From the NCBI GenBank assembly GCA_016714985.1, contig JADKBS010000020.1, positions 62,001 to 126,000 on the forward strand: a stretch of 64,000 bases of DNA. The letters run 5' to 3'. The stretch comes from Saprospiraceae bacterium. GTDB taxonomy: Bacteria > Bacteroidota > Bacteroidia > Chitinophagales > Saprospiraceae. The notes below the pieces were generated by a model. It was not told where the DNA came from. It ran no database searches and saw only the letters and a list, made by a program, of their open reading frames with translations. This document shows positions 46,821 through 56,981 of this stretch, one piece after another. The position numbers and the translations under genes are program-made. Within the stretch, counting starts at the first letter, position 1; each line of letters starts with the position of its first letter.

Positions 46821-48314
46821 ATGAGATTGTTTGCACTACTAGCATTTGCGGTCTTTTTGACCGCTTGCGGCAACAACGAATCACAGCCGCACCAGTCCCA
46901 ATCCCCTTCGGGCGGGCATCCGCAGTACAGCGACACGTACTTGGAAAATAAGAAAAGGAAGGAGCAGGCTGAAAAGCCGAACATCACCGTGCGGGTACAG
47001 GGCCTACAGGGCGGGGCTTTTGCGAAGCTCATTGGCAGCTTCGAAGGGCAGAACTACCTTGCCGACTCGGCCATGATTGACCCGAACGGCCAGATGGTGT
47101 TCCAAAAAGGAGAGGCCTATTTCCCAGGCCTTTTGTACCTCCTACTCCCCGGCGACCTGAACATCCAGGTGTTGGTGGACCTCGACCAGGCTTTTACGAT
47201 GAACACAACGCTCAACAACCTGGTGGGCGACATGAAGGTGGAGGGCAGCGTGGACAACCAACTGCTGTACGAGTCCCTCAAATTTGATGAACAACAGCGC
47301 CCAAAGGTGCAGGCCGCAGCCACGTCGTTGGTGAGGTTCAAGCCCGGCACGCCCGAGTACAAGCAAGGCAAGGAGCAACAGGACAAACTCGTGGAAGAGC
47401 GCAGGCTGTATTTGGACAAACTGTTCAAGGAGAACCCAACTTCGCTTTTCACTTCCTTCAAACGGGCGGGCCAAAACCCCGACCTCCGGGACTGCTACAA
47501 GCCGGATGGAACGATGGACACCCTCCGCTATTCCTATTTTTATCGCAACCGCTTCTGGGACGGCATGGACTTCAACGATGAGCGCCTGCTCTACACGCCA
47601 GTGGTATCGAAAATGCTGGAGCGCTATATCACCGAACTGACGCCGCAGCACCCGGACTCAGTGGTGAAATATTCCATCTCGCTGGTGGATAGGGTAGTGA
47701 CCAAGCCCGAGTTCTTCAAGTACTTCGCCAACTGGATTGTGCTGAAATACGACCCGAAAGAGTCCACGCTGATGGACCCGCAGGCTGTTTACGTGAACAT
47801 GATAGAGCGTTATTTTACCTACGATAAGGCTGTTTGGTCGGACTCGGCGGAGGTGTTCGCCCTACAACAAAGGGCCTACGAAATGACGGCGAGCCTGATG
47901 GGCAAGAAGGCTGTCAACGTGCAAGTACCCGGCCTTGACGGCAAGCCCCATGCGCTTTATGACATGAAGTCGCCCTATATCGTAGTCTATATGTGGAATC
48001 CCGAATGCGAGCATTGCGCCGAGCAAACACCCAAGCTGGCTCAGATGTACCAGCAAATAAAAGCCCAAGGTGTTGATGTTTACAGCATCGCCGTAAATTC
48101 AGAGGATGCCAAGGTGAGGGACGCCGTCAAGAAGTACAATATGCCCTGGCTGAACGTGTTCGACCCCACGAACAAGAGCATCTACCCCAATTTTTACGTG
48201 GACAACACGCCGGAGGTCTATGTGCTAAGCCCAGACCGCACCATCATCGCCAAGAACCTGCACGTTGACCAGATTATGACGATGGTGGAGCGGGACAAGG
48301 CTAGCAGGAAGTAA
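46821..48314 (+). CDS. TlpA/ResA-like thioredoxin-fold lipoprotein with DUF5106-type middle domain
   Basis: The 497-residue protein has a lipobox (FALLAFAVFLTACGNN), a DUF4369-like beta domain at about 60-160 (VRVQGLQGGAFAKLIGSFEG) and a helical DUF5106-like middle (about 190-360). A C-terminal thioredoxin-like domain from about 365 carries the redox motif Cys-Glu-His-Cys in YMWNPECEHCAEQTPKL and the cis-Pro in YVDNTPEVYVLS. It is probably a periplasmic disulfide reductase or isomerase tethered to a membrane. The start at 46821 is preferred because it gives the lipoprotein signal directly. A strong 28-bp-arm hairpin follows the gene. Confidence 0.88.
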   Translation: MRLFALLAFAVFLTACGNNESQPHQSQSPSGGHPQYSDTYLENKKRKEQAEKPNITVRVQGLQGGAFAKLIGSFEGQNYLADSAMIDPNGQMVFQKGEAYFPGLLYLLLPGDLNIQVLVDLDQAFTMNTTLNNLVGDMKVEGSVDNQLLYESLKFDEQQRPKVQAAATSLVRFKPGTPEYKQGKEQQDKLVEERRLYLDKLFKENPTSLFTSFKRAGQNPDLRDCYKPDGTMDTLRYSYFYRNRFWDGMDFNDERLLYTPVVSKMLERYITELTPQHPDSVVKYSISLVDRVVTKPEFFKYFANWIVLKYDPKESTLMDPQAVYVNMIERYFTYDKAVWSDSAEVFALQQRAYEMTASLMGKKAVNVQVPGLDGKPHALYDMKSPYIVVYMWNPECEHCAEQTPKLAQMYQQIKAQGVDVYSIAVNSEDAKVRDAVKKYNMPWLNVFDPTNKSIYPNFYVDNTPEVYVLSPDRTIIAKNLHVDQIMTMVERDKASRK

Positions 48315-48350
48315 AACAATTGGGTAATTTTAGTCCTTGTTAGGGGTTTT

Positions 48351-48412
48351 CACCCCAATGAAAATGACGACGGCGGCACGTACATGCCGCTGTCGTCATT
48401 TTCATTGGGGTG
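48351..48412. terminator. Very long hairpin after the thioredoxin-like gene
   Basis: Arms 48351-48378 and 48385-48412 are complementary over 28 bp with one mismatch, with loop CGTACA. The arms read CACCCCAATGAAAATGACGA and onward. There is no T run, so intrinsic termination is uncertain, but its position 37 nt after the stop fits. Confidence 0.75.
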
Positions 48413-48557
48413 CGACGGCTTTAAAACAGTTTCTTAGCGCTGCAAACCTTTGATAGCTTAGAAAAAAGCTTGCCTCGCCTGTTTTGCAAGGTAAAAAGAT
48501 GATAAAAATCAAACGCCCCTTGGCGAAAAATCACAAGAATGGAGAAGCGGAAGCGGT

Positions 48558-48565
48558 TAGTTTTG
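48558..48565 (+). promoter_or_regulatory. -7 box of the GH3 gene
   Basis: TAGTTTTG, a match to TAnnTTTG, lies 63 nt before the ATG at 48629. The upstream -33 region (about 48530-48540) has no clear TTTG. Confidence 0.4.
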
Positions 48566-48628
48566 CACGTGTTGTACTTTTGACAGCAAGCCCAAAAGGC
48601 CGTTTTGTGCAAATCTAAAATTCAAGCA

Positions 48629-50893
48629 ATGAAACGAACCATCCTTCCCCTGCTTTGCCTGCTGGCCATTTTTTTCATCCCTTCCAACGCTGCTGCGCAA
48701 ACGGATTATACCTATAAAAACAAATCGCTGCCCATTGAAACCCGTGTGCAGGACCTCCTCGGCCGCATGACCCTGGAGGAAAAAGCGGGGCAACTCAACC
48801 AACTAAGCGGTGGTGTGCTAACCGGCCCGCAGGCTGCCAACGACCCGGGTCAAAAGGACAAACTGGTGCAGCTCCGAGCGGGCAAGGTAGGTTCCTTGCT
48901 CAATGTGCTGGGTGCCCAACAGACCTGTGCTGTGCAGAAAATAGCCGTGGAGGAAAGCCGCCTTGGCATCCCGCTGCTCTTCGCCTACGACGTGATTCAT
49001 GGGTATAAAACCATCTTCCCCATCCCATTGGCCGAAGCCTGCACTTGGGAACCTGCCATGGCCGAAAAAGCTGCATCCATCGCTGCCAAAGAGGCTTCCT
49101 CGGCGGGCCTGCACTGGACCTTCGCCCCGATGATGGACCTCACCCGTGACCCCCGTTGGGGCCGTGTAATGGAAGGCAGCGGCGAAGACCCGCTTATCAA
49201 CAGCGTGTTCGCTGCTGCAAGGGTGCGGGGCTTTCAGGGCAATTTCGACAACCAGCACCTGCTGGCTTGCGTGAAGCATTTTGGGGGGGCATACGGCGCC
49301 TCCGAAGCGGGCAAAGAGTACAACACGGTGGACGTTTCCCGCTACGCTTTTTGGAACACCTACGCACCACCTTACAAGGCCGCCGTGGACGCCGGGGCCG
49401 CCACCTTGATGAACGGCTTCAACATCTTTGACGGGATACCGTCCAGTTCCAACAAATTCCTCGTAACCGACGTGCTGAAGAACCGCTGGGGCTTCAAGGG
49501 ATTCCTCGTATCGGACTGGGCTTCCTTCAGGGAAATCATTACCCACGGCCAAGCCGAGGACAGGGCCGAAGCCGCCATGAAGGCCATCCTCGCAGGCTCG
49601 GAAATGGACATGGAATCACGGGTCATCATCGAAAACCTGCCGCAGCTGGTGAAGGATGGCAAGGTGCCACTGAGCATGGTGGACGCCGCCGTTTCAAAAA
49701 TCCTCTACTGGAAGTTCAAGCTGGGGCTTTTCGACGACCCATATAGTTATTGCGATGAAAAAAAGGAGGCGGCCACCCTCATGGCCCCTGCCCACCTCGA
49801 CGCTGCCCGTGACGCCGCCCGCAAGAGCATGGTCTTGTTAAAAAACGACAACAAAACGCTGCCGTTCAGCAAGAGCGCCAAGAACGTGCTGGTGGCTGGC
49901 TTATTCGCCGATAGCCAAGACGACGCCCTCGACTTCTGGTGCGCCCAAGGTCAGGCCAAGGACGTGGTGACCTATCGCAAGGGCATCGCCAATTTGTTGC
50001 CAAAGGCAAGCATCAGCTACGCCCAAGGCTATGAGGCCAACGGCAAGACAACCGCCAAGCTACTAGCCGACGTGAATAAAAAAGCAGGCAGCGCCGACGT
50101 CATCGTGGCCGTCATCGGCATCACGGGCAAGCTGGCTGGCGAAGCCCGCAGCCTCGCCGACCTCTCGCCCGCACCCGGTCAAATGGAAATGCTGCGCACC
50201 CTGAAAGCCACTGGCAAGCCCTTTGTGGTGGTGGTACACGCCTCCCGCCCCATGGTGCTGACCGAGGTGGAAAAGCTCGCCCCGGCCATCCTCAACGCTT
50301 GGATTGGCGGCACCCGCATGGGCGATGGCGCAGCCGACATCCTCTTTGGTGACTACAACCCCTCGGCAAAAACGGTCATTTCGTTCCCAGTGGCCGTCGG
50401 TCAAATCCCCGTTTATTATAATGCCTACAATACGGGCCGCCCGCACAGGGACGGTGACGAAGGCCCTGACGATTTCTGGGTCTCCCGCTACCGTGACATC
50501 CCAGGCTCGCCGCTCTACCCATTCGGCTTTGGCCTGAGCTATACGAGTTTTGAGTATGGTGAAATTGCCGTGAAATCCATTGGAACGCAGACCGAACCGA
50601 AATACGAGGCGAGCATCAGCGTGAAGAACACAGGAAATCGGGAAGGCGAAGAAATCGTACAGTTCTACCTCCGTGATCCCGTCGCCAGCTATGTGCGCCC
50701 GGTGAAGGAGTTGAAAGCATTTGATAAAGTCAGCCTCAAGTCCGGCGAATCGAAAACCGTGAAGTTCACGGTGGACAAGGACATGCTGAGCTATTTCGAT
50801 GAAAACGGCAACAAGGTGTTGGAGCCGGGCAAGTTCGAGTTCTTTGTGGGGGGCAATTCGAGGGACGTGAAGAAGGCGGAGGTGAGGTGGTAA
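48629..50893 (+). CDS. bglX: Exported GH3 beta-glucosidase (BglX-like)
   Basis: The 754-residue enzyme has a signal peptide (LLCLLAIFFIPSNAAAQ), the GH3 N-terminal barrel (HWTFAPMMDLTRDPRWGRVM, ACVKHFGGAYGASEAGKEYN), the nucleophile Asp in GFLVSDWASFREI, the C-terminal alpha/beta domain (about 390-620) and an Fn3-like end (GLSYTSFEYGEI, VQFYLRDPVASYVRPVKELK). Periplasmic family members remove terminal glucosyl residues from oligosaccharides. The start at 48629 (MKRTILPLL) gives the proper signal peptide; an upstream ATG at 48605 adds eight unlikely residues. It is not in a visible SusCD locus. Confidence 0.92.
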   Translation: MKRTILPLLCLLAIFFIPSNAAAQTDYTYKNKSLPIETRVQDLLGRMTLEEKAGQLNQLSGGVLTGPQAANDPGQKDKLVQLRAGKVGSLLNVLGAQQTCAVQKIAVEESRLGIPLLFAYDVIHGYKTIFPIPLAEACTWEPAMAEKAASIAAKEASSAGLHWTFAPMMDLTRDPRWGRVMEGSGEDPLINSVFAAARVRGFQGNFDNQHLLACVKHFGGAYGASEAGKEYNTVDVSRYAFWNTYAPPYKAAVDAGAATLMNGFNIFDGIPSSSNKFLVTDVLKNRWGFKGFLVSDWASFREIITHGQAEDRAEAAMKAILAGSEMDMESRVIIENLPQLVKDGKVPLSMVDAAVSKILYWKFKLGLFDDPYSYCDEKKEAATLMAPAHLDAARDAARKSMVLLKNDNKTLPFSKSAKNVLVAGLFADSQDDALDFWCAQGQAKDVVTYRKGIANLLPKASISYAQGYEANGKTTAKLLADVNKKAGSADVIVAVIGITGKLAGEARSLADLSPAPGQMEMLRTLKATGKPFVVVVHASRPMVLTEVEKLAPAILNAWIGGTRMGDGAADILFGDYNPSAKTVISFPVAVGQIPVYYNAYNTGRPHRDGDEGPDDFWVSRYRDIPGSPLYPFGFGLSYTSFEYGEIAVKSIGTQTEPKYEASISVKNTGNREGEEIVQFYLRDPVASYVRPVKELKAFDKVSLKSGESKTVKFTVDKDMLSYFDENGNKVLEPGKFEFFVGGNSRDVKKAEVRW

Positions 50894-51007
50894 GGAAACC
50901 TCGGAGAGCCAAAGTCATCCAAGGGTTGAATTATAGCTGAATTGGGCTGTTGCAGACCATCTCCAACAACCGAATTCGGCTATATTGTCACTTAATTCTC
51001 CTGCTTA

Positions 51008-52240
51008 TTATTTCCACTTCAACAAGCAGATGCTGCTATTCCTGCCACCGAAAGAGGAGTTATTTATTAAAACACTGGTGATATGCCCGGCCCTGCTGTG
51101 ATTCGCCACATAGTCGAGGTCGCAATCGGGGGCGGGGTTGTCAAGGTTGATGGTGGGCGGGTGAAAGCTATGCTCCATGGCCAATATGGCACTTACCAGT
51201 TCAACTGCTGTGCAAGCCCCTTGGGAGTGGCCCACCATAGATTTAATCGAATTGATGGGTACATGGTAAGCCATCTCTCCCAACGCTAATTTCATGGCCT
51301 TCGTTTCTACGGGGTCGTTGAGTTGAGTGGAAGTGCCGTGGGCAATGATATGGCTCAATTGTGCGGCATCAACGCTTGCTTCCCGAAGCGCCTGAACCAT
51401 TGCATTTGATTTTTGAAAGGGCACCGGTTCGGGCGCCACCAAATTGGAGGCGTCATTGGTCAATGCCACACCACCGACTTCAGCATAGATACGGGCATTT
51501 CTTTTTGTGGCAACATCCAATCGCTCCAGCACCAGTGCGGCTCCAGCTTCGGCAAGCACAAGCCCGTTCCTGTCCATGTCAAAGGGGCGACAAGCCTGCT
51601 TGGGCCTGTCGTTCCAACCTGATGCGAGCATATTTGCCCGCTCGAACATTAAGTATAGCTGCCAAACCAAGGGAGCCTCTCCCCCTCCTACAATCATGGT
51701 ATCCAACCTGCCGAGCCTAAGTGCATCTACAGCTGCATTGAATGCCACCGCAGAGGACAAACTGGCGGTCGAAAAACTCATGTTTGGGCCTTTCAAACCC
51801 ATTAAAAGTGCTACGAGCGCACTCCCTGCTCCCGTCATTGCCCCCAATACCGTCAATGGGCTGACGCTGGAGAAGCCATTTTTACGATAAGCATCCTGTG
51901 CAGCGAGGGCATGTGGCAACCCTCCAAGCGCGGTGCCTTGATAAACGCCGACCCTTTCGTGGTTTTTAAAATCTAATCCACTGTCTTCGATTGCCATCAG
52001 GCAGGCTGCCGCGAACAACTGCTCCCCCCGGTCCAAGCGCTTTGAATACTTGAATGGTATGAAATCATTTACACTGAAATCGGGGATGGGAGCACCGACG
52101 CAGTTCACGATGTCTTCATTGTCGAAATCAAGCTTTAGCGCACAGGATATGCCGTTTTGCAACACATGCAATAATGCATCATTTCCCGTACCTGCGGGTG
52201 TTATGGAGCCTATGCCAGTTATGACAACTCGATTATCCAT
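51008..52240 (-). CDS. FabF-like ketosynthase lacking the catalytic cysteine
   Basis: The 410-residue protein has the full thiolase-fold architecture of 3-oxoacyl-ACP synthase II: MDNRVVITGIGSITPAG at the start, both active-site histidines (IAHGTSTQLND and IKSMVGHSQGAC), and the C-terminal SVLINNSSFGGRNSS. The nucleophile position, normally TACSS, reads FSTASLSSAVAF, so the Cys is replaced by Ser. Such proteins cannot run a normal Claisen condensation. They may act as chain-length-factor-like partners, decarboxylases or structural paralogues. The start overlaps the stop of the lipoprotein gene by 8 nt (ATGGATAA). No acyl carrier protein or other fatty-acid genes are adjacent. Confidence 0.85.
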   Translation of the reverse strand: MDNRVVITGIGSITPAGTGNDALLHVLQNGISCALKLDFDNEDIVNCVGAPIPDFSVNDFIPFKYSKRLDRGEQLFAAACLMAIEDSGLDFKNHERVGVYQGTALGGLPHALAAQDAYRKNGFSSVSPLTVLGAMTGAGSALVALLMGLKGPNMSFSTASLSSAVAFNAAVDALRLGRLDTMIVGGGEAPLVWQLYLMFERANMLASGWNDRPKQACRPFDMDRNGLVLAEAGAALVLERLDVATKRNARIYAEVGGVALTNDASNLVAPEPVPFQKSNAMVQALREASVDAAQLSHIIAHGTSTQLNDPVETKAMKLALGEMAYHVPINSIKSMVGHSQGACTAVELVSAILAMEHSFHPPTINLDNPAPDCDLDYVANHSRAGHITSVLINNSSFGGRNSSICLLKWK

Positions 52241-53909
52241 TTGGGCGTTGGTTTTTAATAGAAGCAGTCCTCAACTGGTTAGTCGCATCTAGCTTGTATT
52301 GTTGAAGTTTTTGCAACGTAAACTGGCCATAAGCGCCAGGCGTGTTTTTAATATGTTCAATCAAGGCATCTTGCCTTTTGCCCGTTGGATTCATGTGTAT
52401 GTTATAATAACCATTGCTTTTGATGACAAATGAACGTTTAAATCCTTTTTTTAACGGAATTGCTTTATACGATACATGTGCCCAATCGCTCGTGGTAGGC
52501 ATGGTGTAATATTTTTGGTCGGGTTGGCTAAGTGCTTCCATCAGGTCTTGCCCGCTATGCCCAACTGCCTTGCTTGGTGCCAACTCGTTGACCAAAGTTG
52601 GGCTTTGGTCATTATAGCTGATTTTTACCGCATTGATGGCCCAAAAACCTACTGGAAATTCCAGCCTCATTTTTAAAGTTGTTGATTGTACCGCACTCAA
52701 ATCAATGCCCACTGCAGCATCCCTGGCTGCTGCCGGCCCTACTTCCCAAATGAAGCCCACATCTTTCCAGCCTGCATCTGTCCACACCTTGATTTGCAGC
52801 ATACCTTCCCGAACCATCAAGCCCATGAGCTCCTTCCGGGCAGCCTCGGAATTGTTGAGGCTTTGATACCAAGCATCGAGTTGGTCGCCTTGAAGCGCCA
52901 ACATTTCCTTTTGCATCACAGCGCCCCAGCGGGTGTTTTGCAAATTGCACAACAAGGTCGCTTTGCTTATTTCGGCTGGTTTGTCAAAGGTCAGTTCGAC
53001 CCAGTCCCTTGCGTCCTCCAGCTTATCGGGGTCACGGTTAAATGGGTTGCTAATCCATACCAAATCATCTTTCTCATTCAACTCACTCGTGATATTATGT
53101 CCATCCTTGTCTTGTGCAGATTTAGGATAAACGAGCGATGAAAGCAGGTGCAGTTTCCCATCAAATGAAGGGTAAAGCCCAGTCCCTGCCGGATGGTCAA
53201 CAACGATTAATTTAAGTTCATCCACGAATTGTGTTTCTTCCAACTCGTTGGTTATTTTAATGCCATAATGACCATTGGTTTCTTTTAAAGCATTCATGTT
53301 TAAAAGGTCGGTGCGCCGTGCAGCTTCAAATATTGCCCCACCAAACACTTCTCCTTCAAGCCGATAGTCTTCGCCGTCAAAGCTGTAGATAAAGGGACAA
53401 GATGATACATCAGATTCTTCGTTGTTGTTATTGTTTCCGTTACTGGTCTCCCAACCATCCCCAAAGTCTCTAAGTGTATATGCAACGATGGCAACTGTTG
53501 CGATGTCAACTCCTGCACCAATAAGTAGCCCTTTAGCAGCCCCACTTGTTGACTTGGTGCCCAAGACAATATGGTCTATGTCATTGATATCTATCGCTTT
53601 TTGGCCGATTTCATTTTTGGGCGCAATCAACAAAGAGCGTACGGTGTCGCCATTTTCTTGTGGCGTAAGCAATAGTTTGACGATTTTTCCTTCTTCTACT
53701 TGCTCATCCTTTTTTACTATTTCAACCCAATTGCCAGGCTTTAAGGTACTGACTTCACCCCACCCTGGCAGAATGACGGGGCGCTCATCTTTTTTGTCAA
53801 TATCGGTAATTGCACCAATACCCAATCCCAACAAGGTGGCGCATCCACTTATGGCCAATAACAGCCAACTCAAAAGCAGAATAAATGGAAGTGAATTTAT
53901 CTTTTTCAT
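52233..53909 (-). CDS. Lipoprotein of unknown function coupled to the ketosynthase-like gene
   Basis: The 558-residue protein has a lipobox (LLLSWLLLAISGCATLL). A glycine-rich hydrophobic hairpin lies near residues 125-145 (AAKGLLIGAGVDIATVAIVA), followed by an Asn-rich linker and a Cys-containing segment CPFIYSFDGEDYRLEGEVFG. Two beta-sandwich-like regions come after (ELKLIVVDHPAGTGLYPSFD; WINAVKISYNDQ-type strands). I do not recognise the family. Its stop lies within the start of the downstream ketosynthase-like gene, so the two are translationally coupled. This suggests a joint envelope-related role. The DNA is slightly AT-richer than the flanks. Confidence 0.72.
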   Translation of the reverse strand: MKKINSLPFILLLSWLLLAISGCATLLGLGIGAITDIDKKDERPVILPGWGEVSTLKPGNWVEIVKKDEQVEEGKIVKLLLTPQENGDTVRSLLIAPKNEIGQKAIDINDIDHIVLGTKSTSGAAKGLLIGAGVDIATVAIVAYTLRDFGDGWETSNGNNNNNEESDVSSCPFIYSFDGEDYRLEGEVFGGAIFEAARRTDLLNMNALKETNGHYGIKITNELEETQFVDELKLIVVDHPAGTGLYPSFDGKLHLLSSLVYPKSAQDKDGHNITSELNEKDDLVWISNPFNRDPDKLEDARDWVELTFDKPAEISKATLLCNLQNTRWGAVMQKEMLALQGDQLDAWYQSLNNSEAARKELMGLMVREGMLQIKVWTDAGWKDVGFIWEVGPAAARDAAVGIDLSAVQSTTLKMRLEFPVGFWAINAVKISYNDQSPTLVNELAPSKAVGHSGQDLMEALSQPDQKYYTMPTTSDWAHVSYKAIPLKKGFKRSFVIKSNGYYNIHMNPTGKRQDALIEHIKNTPGAYGQFTLQKLQQYKLDATNQLRTASIKNQRPNG

Positions 53910-54068
53910 GGCTAATCAGTTTACGAAGGAACAATAGAAAACAATTCACCATGTCCATTGATCCATAGATTAGCCCCGCACTAAATTTAGACTATTTTCC
54001 AAGTATGGCACCTTGATAAAAATCACAGTTCCTTGGGATTTTCTTCAAAATGGTCAATTTGCATAACC
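53910..54068. other. Short intergenic region
   Basis: About 160 bp between two minus-strand genes. No clear terminator, promoter box or small gene is seen. Confidence 0.4.
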
Positions 54069-56467
54069 TCACCAAGCCACCTCCACGCTCGCCCCCTTCT
54101 TCACTTCCACCTCCCAGCGCCCATCTTTCCCGTCTGTGAGCCGTGCCGTGCCGCCGACCCTTGAAAACACGTTCACCTTCACCACCCGGCCATCCTTCCA
54201 GTCCATGTCAATGACGAAGCCGCCACGGGCGCAGAGGCCCTTCACCGAGCCGCTTTTCCAAGCGTCGGGCAGGGCGGGCAGCAGGTGGATTTGCTTTTCA
54301 TCGCTCTGCACCAACATCTCGGCCACGGCCGCTGCCCCGCCGAAATTGCCGTCAATCTGGAACGGCGGGTGCGCATCGAAGAGGTTGGGGTAGGTGCCGC
54401 CGCCGTTGCTCATATTGGTTTTCAGGCCATCCGGCGGCACGAAACGCAGCAGTTCCCGGTACATTTTGTAGGCCCGATTGCCGTCGTGGAGGCGTGCCCA
54501 GAGGTTGATGCGCCAGCCTTTCGACCAGCCAGTGGTCTCGTCGCCCTTGATTTCAAGGGTTCGGCGGCAGGCATTGGCCAGCGTGGGCGTCTCCATAGGG
54601 TTGATGTGGTGGCCGGGGTGCAAGCCGAACAGGTGCGACTGGTGGCGGTGCTGCGGGTCTTCGTCCTGCCAGTCGTAATACCATTCTTGAAGGCCGCCAG
54701 TTTTGCTGATTTGGTAGGGGGCGAGTTGAGCCAGCGCCGACTCCAGTTGCTTCGTAAAATCGGCGTCCGTTTTCAGTGTTTTCGCTGCCGCAATGGTCTG
54801 TTCGAACAGCTCCCGAATCATGCCCAAGTCGGCAGTGCCACCATAGAACGTGGCCCCGTGGAAGCCCTCCGGCGTCACGAACTTGTTCTCCGGCGAGGTG
54901 CTGGGCGAAGTGATGAGTTGGCCTTTTTTATCCTTCACCAGCCAGTCGAGGCAGAACTCGGCAGCGCCCTTCATCAGTGGATAGCCTTCTTTTTTCAAAA
55001 AATCCATGTCCTGTGTGAAGGTAAAATGCTCCCAGAGGTGCGTCGAGAGCCAAGTGCCGCCCATGTTCCAGTTGGCCCAGACCGGGTCGCCCTTGCCAAA
55101 GTCGCCGACGGGGTTGCTCATGGCCCAGATGTCGGAATTGTGGCAGGCCACCCAGCCTTTTTCGATGCCGTAAAAGTTCTTGGCAGTGACGGCCCCGTTG
55201 CTCGCCACGTTTTTTATAAAGGACAAAAGCGGTTGGTGCAGCTCGCTCAGGTTACAGGTCTCGGCAAGCCAGTAGTTCTCCTCGGCGTTGATGTTGATGG
55301 TGTAGTTACTGCTCCAGGGTGGGCGCACATAGGGGTTCCAGATGCCCTGCAAATTGGCGGGCACGCCCGGCGTCCGGCTGCTGCTGATGAGCAGGTAGCG
55401 CCCGTACTGGAAGTAAAGGATTTCGAGGTTTTTGTCCTCCTCGCCCTTTGCGTAGCGGATGAGCCGCTCGTCGGTGGGCAGGTTGGGGGCTGTCGTGGGG
55501 CCAAGGTCGAGCGATACCCGTTTGAAAAAGCGCATATAGTCCTTGCGGTGGGCATCCAGGAGGTCTTTATGAGACTTTCCATTGGCTTTTTTTAGCAGCC
55601 GCTCCGCAATGTCGGTGGCGTCCAGCCCTTGCTTGACGGGGTCTTTGTCGAAGCCGTTGAAACTGGTGGCCATGCTGACGAAAACGAACGCCTCGCTGCC
55701 TTCCTGCAAACCAAGCCTGTTGCCCGTTTTCGACAACTTGCCATCCTTGTTTTTGATGAAAAATTGCGCAGCAAAGCGGGTTCCTTTTCCTTCCTTGAAA
55801 ACAACAGCATTGGGCATGTTGCCCCGGTAGCTCGGCTCGGCCACGAAGGGCGCATAACCATTTGCAAACAGCTCGTTTTCATTGGATGAAACGGCATGGC
55901 GCAGCAGGCTTTTAAAGCCGATGTCGAAGTTCATCGCTCCTTTTTTGCTGCTCCACAACCGGATGACCATCACCGAATCGGGGGCAGAAATAAAGTATTC
56001 CCGCTGGAATTTGACCCCGTTCACCTCGTAGCGCACCGTGCTCACGGCCTGCTCAATGTCCAGTTCCCGATAGTAGTTTTTCACCTCGCCTTTTTCATGC
56101 TGGAAATTGAGGTACAGCGTGCCGAGCGGCGCAAAGCTTTGCGAGAACGAGCCTTGCAGCCGCTTGTTCAGCGAATCGGCGGCAGCGTAGTCCTCCCGTG
56201 CGAGTGCCTCCCGCACGGCGGCGAGGTGGGGTGCGCATCGGGGTTCATGTTCCGGTCCACCGGCCCGCCAGACCATAGCGTGGCGTCGTTGAGGAACATG
56301 GAGTCAACGGCCACACCGCCGAAGACGGAAGCGCCAATGCGGCCATTGCCGAGCACGAGGGTCTCTTCGAAGAACTGGGCGGGTTTGCCGAACCAGAGGG
56401 TATGGGTGGATTGGGCGTGGGCGAAGGTTGCGCAGCAAAGGATGAACAGGAAGGTGCTGAGTTTCAT
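54069..56467 (-). pseudogene. GH95 family alpha-L-fucosidase, one frameshift
   Basis: From 56467 the frame has a signal peptide (MKLSTFLFILCCATFAHAQ) and the GH95 opening LWFGKPAQFFEETLVLGNGR ... DATLWSGGPVDRNMNPDA. It then breaks near 56232-56240, where a duplicated GC dinucleotide (GATGCGCACCC) shifts the frame. The other frame continues HLAAVREALAREDYAAADSL to a normal end at 54069. Conserved parts include TSPSTSPENKF (catalytic Glu), ETTGWSKGWRINLWARLHDG (catalytic Asp region) and PPFQIDGNFGGAAAVAEML. Family enzymes release terminal fucose or L-galactose from glycans. Removing two bases restores about 798 residues, so the lesion is small and could be real or an error. Confidence 0.88.
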
Positions 56468-56552
56468 GTAGTAGATTTTGGGGTGAAGGTAATATCAATG
56501 GTTCCAATTTTTAAAATGGGGTTTTAGCTTTGCCAAAACATATTTTTAGACT

Positions 56553-56980
56553 ATGAAAGCCCAACAATTTAAATATGCTGCTTTGACAGAAGGCATGACA
56601 GATTGCCATCCAGCAAACTACGAAGAAATACAAACGCTTGCCTTTCGCTTTGTGCGGGAGGACTTGAACCATCCTGATAACTTCAAGCCAGTCAAGGTTA
56701 GCAACCAAACCGCCATTTCGGCAATGACAAAGCCAACTGCGCCGCTTTAGGGTTATCCATGTTTTCAGAAAAAGAATAAGCGAAGGCTTTTTTTCTTCAA
56801 CGCCAACAAAAGTTTCCAAGGTTTTTTGCAATCGTGGGCAATCACCTTGCCACCATCCATGTATTTTCGGAGGATGGCGTCGCTTCGCAACCAGAGGAAC
56901 TGAATTTTGGGCATTTCACTTTCCTTGAGTATAATTGGTGTGATTTTGTGAAACGAACAACTGCCATTGAACCAATTTAA
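56553..56980 (+). pseudogene. Decayed or error-ridden gene of unknown family, part 1
   Basis: The frame starts MKAQQFKYAALTEGMTDCHP and reads well to 56725. Protein-like sequence then continues in other frames: DKANCAALGLSMFSEKE, then RRLFFFNANKSFQGFLQSW, then GNHLATIHVFSEDGVASQPE ... ending at TAA 56978-56980. Three single-base shifts (near 56725, 56773 and 56838), two of them next to homopolymers, separate the parts. The restored product is about 142 residues. The family is not recognised. The next reading unit begins 1 nt after this stop. Confidence 0.55.
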
Positions 56981-56981
56981 C

